Positions 63,001 to 64,000 of a DNA stretch of 64,000 nt are shown here, one piece after another (positions within the stretch are counted from its first letter, which is position 1; every line of letters begins with the position of its first letter). Under the pieces are notes generated by a model that saw only the letters and a program-made list of their open reading frames with translations, did no database searches and was not told the DNA's origin. The DNA is from Nematostella vectensis (Eukaryota > Cnidaria > Anthozoa > Actiniaria > Edwardsiidae). Position numbers and translations under genes: made by a program. The stretch covers positions 124,001 to 188,000 of the forward strand of contig NC_064042.1 in assembly GCF_932526225.1 (NCBI RefSeq), written 5' to 3'.

Positions 63001-63911
63001 AACAGAAGGTGTCTGTCTGTCATCCATACATACTTTTGCTCACAATAACAGAAGGTGTCTGTCATCCATACATACTTTTGCTTACAATAACAGAAGGTGT
63101 CTCATACATACATACTTTTGCTTACAATAACAGAAGGTGTCTGTCATTCATATATACTTTTGCTTACAATAACAGAAAGTGTCTCATACATACATACTTT
63201 TGCTTACAATAACAGAAGGTGTCTGTCATTCATACATACTTTTGCTCACAATAACAGACAGTGTCTGTCATCCATACATACTTTTGGTCAATAACAGAAA
63301 GTTTCTCATCCATACATACTTTTGCTCACAATAACTGAAGGTGTCCGTCATACATACATACTTTTGCTTACAATAACAGAAGGTGTCTGTCATTCATACA
63401 TACTTATGCTCACAACAACAGAAGGTGTCTGTCTGTCATCCATACATACTTTTGCTCACAACAACAGAAGGTGTTTGTTTTGATCTGCTATCTTCTTTAG
63501 GAGACAAGGGAGACTGTAAAATTAATATAAAAATAAAATAAGTACATTCTTCTACTGTATTCTATTATGGTAGCTTAATAAGGAGCCTCTTTCAAAATCC
63601 AGAATATTTTCAGATGCATAGGTAGTATGGTATGTTTCCCTAAGGAATTAGGATATCAGGTACATGTAACATGAGGAAAGCCAGTTTAACAAGGGGTAGG
63701 AGGAGTTGATCCACATGGTGGGATCTGTTGGCACACTCTCCCAAGGAAATTTAGATATTTTTTTATATACCTGGCTCTTTAATTTTTGGTTAGCTCATTT
63801 TTGGTTTCTTCATCTTTATCATTTAACATCTATTTTCTACTAAAATGTCGAGCAAAGAGAGAAGCCCTACTTACCGTCCCACTCTTCTTTTTCTTCTTTT
63901 TAGGGGCAGAG
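57058..63911 (-). CDS. INTS10: Integrator complex subunit 10, C-terminal half, 11 exons, 5' end outside window
   Basis: Exons (5' to 3'): 63875-63911, 63460-63513, 61269-61386, 60979-61061, 60666-60752, 60364-60423, 59836-59989, 59509-59588, 59021-59189, 58273-58360, 57058-57229. Phases all agree; 366 residues lie in the window. Diagnostic matches to human INTS10: ILEEWNVDQWLWMDSF, a YKKVVEFL helix, LIPCTESEVL, HLIVLLQYDWPREE, FFDYVVSI, NIDMLEEFA and the terminal TVTRGVNKGVKEDFRSAMEK. The Integrator complex processes snRNAs and attenuates Pol II transcripts; INTS10 belongs to its auxiliary arm with INTS13 and INTS14. The poly-Lys segment in the first exon here resembles the linker of the human protein. 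For exon 61269-61386 I chose the acceptor TTGTTTCTTAG because it alone keeps phase. Confidence 0.92.
57384..57785. repeat. 97-bp tandem repeat, four copies, in the last INTS10 intron
   Basis: Units contain CCTCCCCTCCCACCCAACCC and TTTACTTACAGAGACAA. On the INTS10 strand each carries TTGTCTCT|GTAAGTAAA, a good 5' splice site consensus, but no phase-compatible exon was found here. Confidence 0.88.
57930..58272. repeat. About 117-bp tandem repeat, three copies, starting at an INTS10 donor
   Basis: Units contain AAAAATGTCAGTCTTTATAA and GAAGACTCTATGCTCTTT plus G/C-rich runs. The right-most copy begins directly at the donor of exon 58273-58360 (AG|GTAACAACC). Confidence 0.85.
58450..58715. mobile_element. 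Foldback MITE-like element in an INTS10 intron
   Basis: Inverted arms read AAGGTTGTCAGAGCAAATGG and (inverted) AAGGTTGTGAGTGCAAATGG. Each arm then has repeated AAATGGC motifs. The unique centre is about 130 bp. No coding sequence. Confidence 0.7.
61440..61925 (-). repeat. 27-bp minisatellite with 3'-splice-site-like units
   Basis: About 17 copies. On the INTS10 strand a unit contains TTTGTTTTGTGTTTCTGTTAG followed by TCATGCC. It lies about 55 bp upstream of the true acceptor GTTGTTTCTTAG of exon 61269-61386. Confidence 0.92.
62055..63474 (-). repeat. 42-bp minisatellite built on the INTS10 exon 63460-63513 donor
   Basis: About 33 copies. On the INTS10 strand a unit is ACACCTTCTGTTATT followed by GTAAGCAAAAGTATGTATGG and ATGACAG. 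The real exon ends ACACCTTCTGTTGTT|GTGAGC. The unit therefore copies 15 bases of exon plus a 27-base GT...AG segment. Continuing in frame meets TGA in each unit. Confidence 0.93.
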
Positions 63912-64000
63912 CTAAGAAAGTGCAAAATAAAGCTAATGAGTGTTTAATGCTAAAATAACATGAGCCTAATGAGGGGCAGAGCTAAGAAAGTGCAAAATAA
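63903..64000 (-). repeat. Duplicated 3' splice site region of INTS10
   Basis: Two copies, 70 bp apart, of GGGGCAGAGCTAAGAAAGTG plus CAAAATAA. Each contains the acceptor CACTTTCTTAG|CTCTGCCCC. The second copy is cut by the window edge. Confidence 0.8.

Overview
The window is animal nuclear DNA. Genes are split into many short exons with GT-AG introns, several protein families found here are animal chromatin and RNA-processing proteins, and introns and intergenic DNA are crowded with minisatellites and small transposons. Moderate GC, compact genes and intact KMT2, Integrator and WASH genes suggest an invertebrate. A cnidarian such as a sea anemone is plausible, but the sequence alone does not prove it.

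Layout. (1) 168-17578, + strand: the 3' part of WASHC2/FAM21, the long acidic tail of the WASH-complex subunit. Fifteen phase-consistent exons end in the conserved NIFDDPLNA C-terminus. Its largest intron (1357-8878) holds about 5 kb of a 24-bp satellite, split by a 1.96-kb foldback transposon. (2) 17588-32453: mostly repeats and unassigned DNA, with two small minus-strand genes. One is a two-exon C2H2 zinc-finger protein (22734-23947). The other is a five-exon homologue of the uncharacterised animal protein CXorf65 (30043-32453). (3) 34664-54909, minus strand: a complete 30-exon trithorax/MLL-type histone H3K4 methyltransferase (KMT2A/B class). In order it has AT-hook, CXXC, three PHD fingers, bromodomain, extended PHD, FYRN, FYRC, Win-like motif, SET and post-SET. 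The exon model gives about 2,073 codons with every phase matching. (4) 57058-63911, minus strand: the C-terminal half of Integrator subunit 10 (INTS10), eleven exons, running off the right edge.

The genes work in separate processes: endosomal actin (WASHC2), H3K4 methylation (KMT2) and Integrator-dependent RNA processing (INTS10). They are ordinary neighbours, not an operon.

The most unusual feature is a recurring architecture. Many minisatellites start exactly at an exon-intron junction, and each repeat unit carries a copy of that splice site, often arranged as a short exon tail plus a tiny GT...AG segment. This is seen at the KMT2 CXXC, PHD3 and FYRC exons, at two INTS10 exons, at a WASHC2 exon and, in decayed form, in the CXorf65-like gene. 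In the KMT2 PHD3 exon the 36-bp unit stays open in frame, so nine successive 5' splice sites could produce a ladder of linker lengths. The second main finding is the foldback element, whose termini carry clusters of the palindrome TGTTCGCGAACA and whose empty site can be read from the satellite it interrupts.
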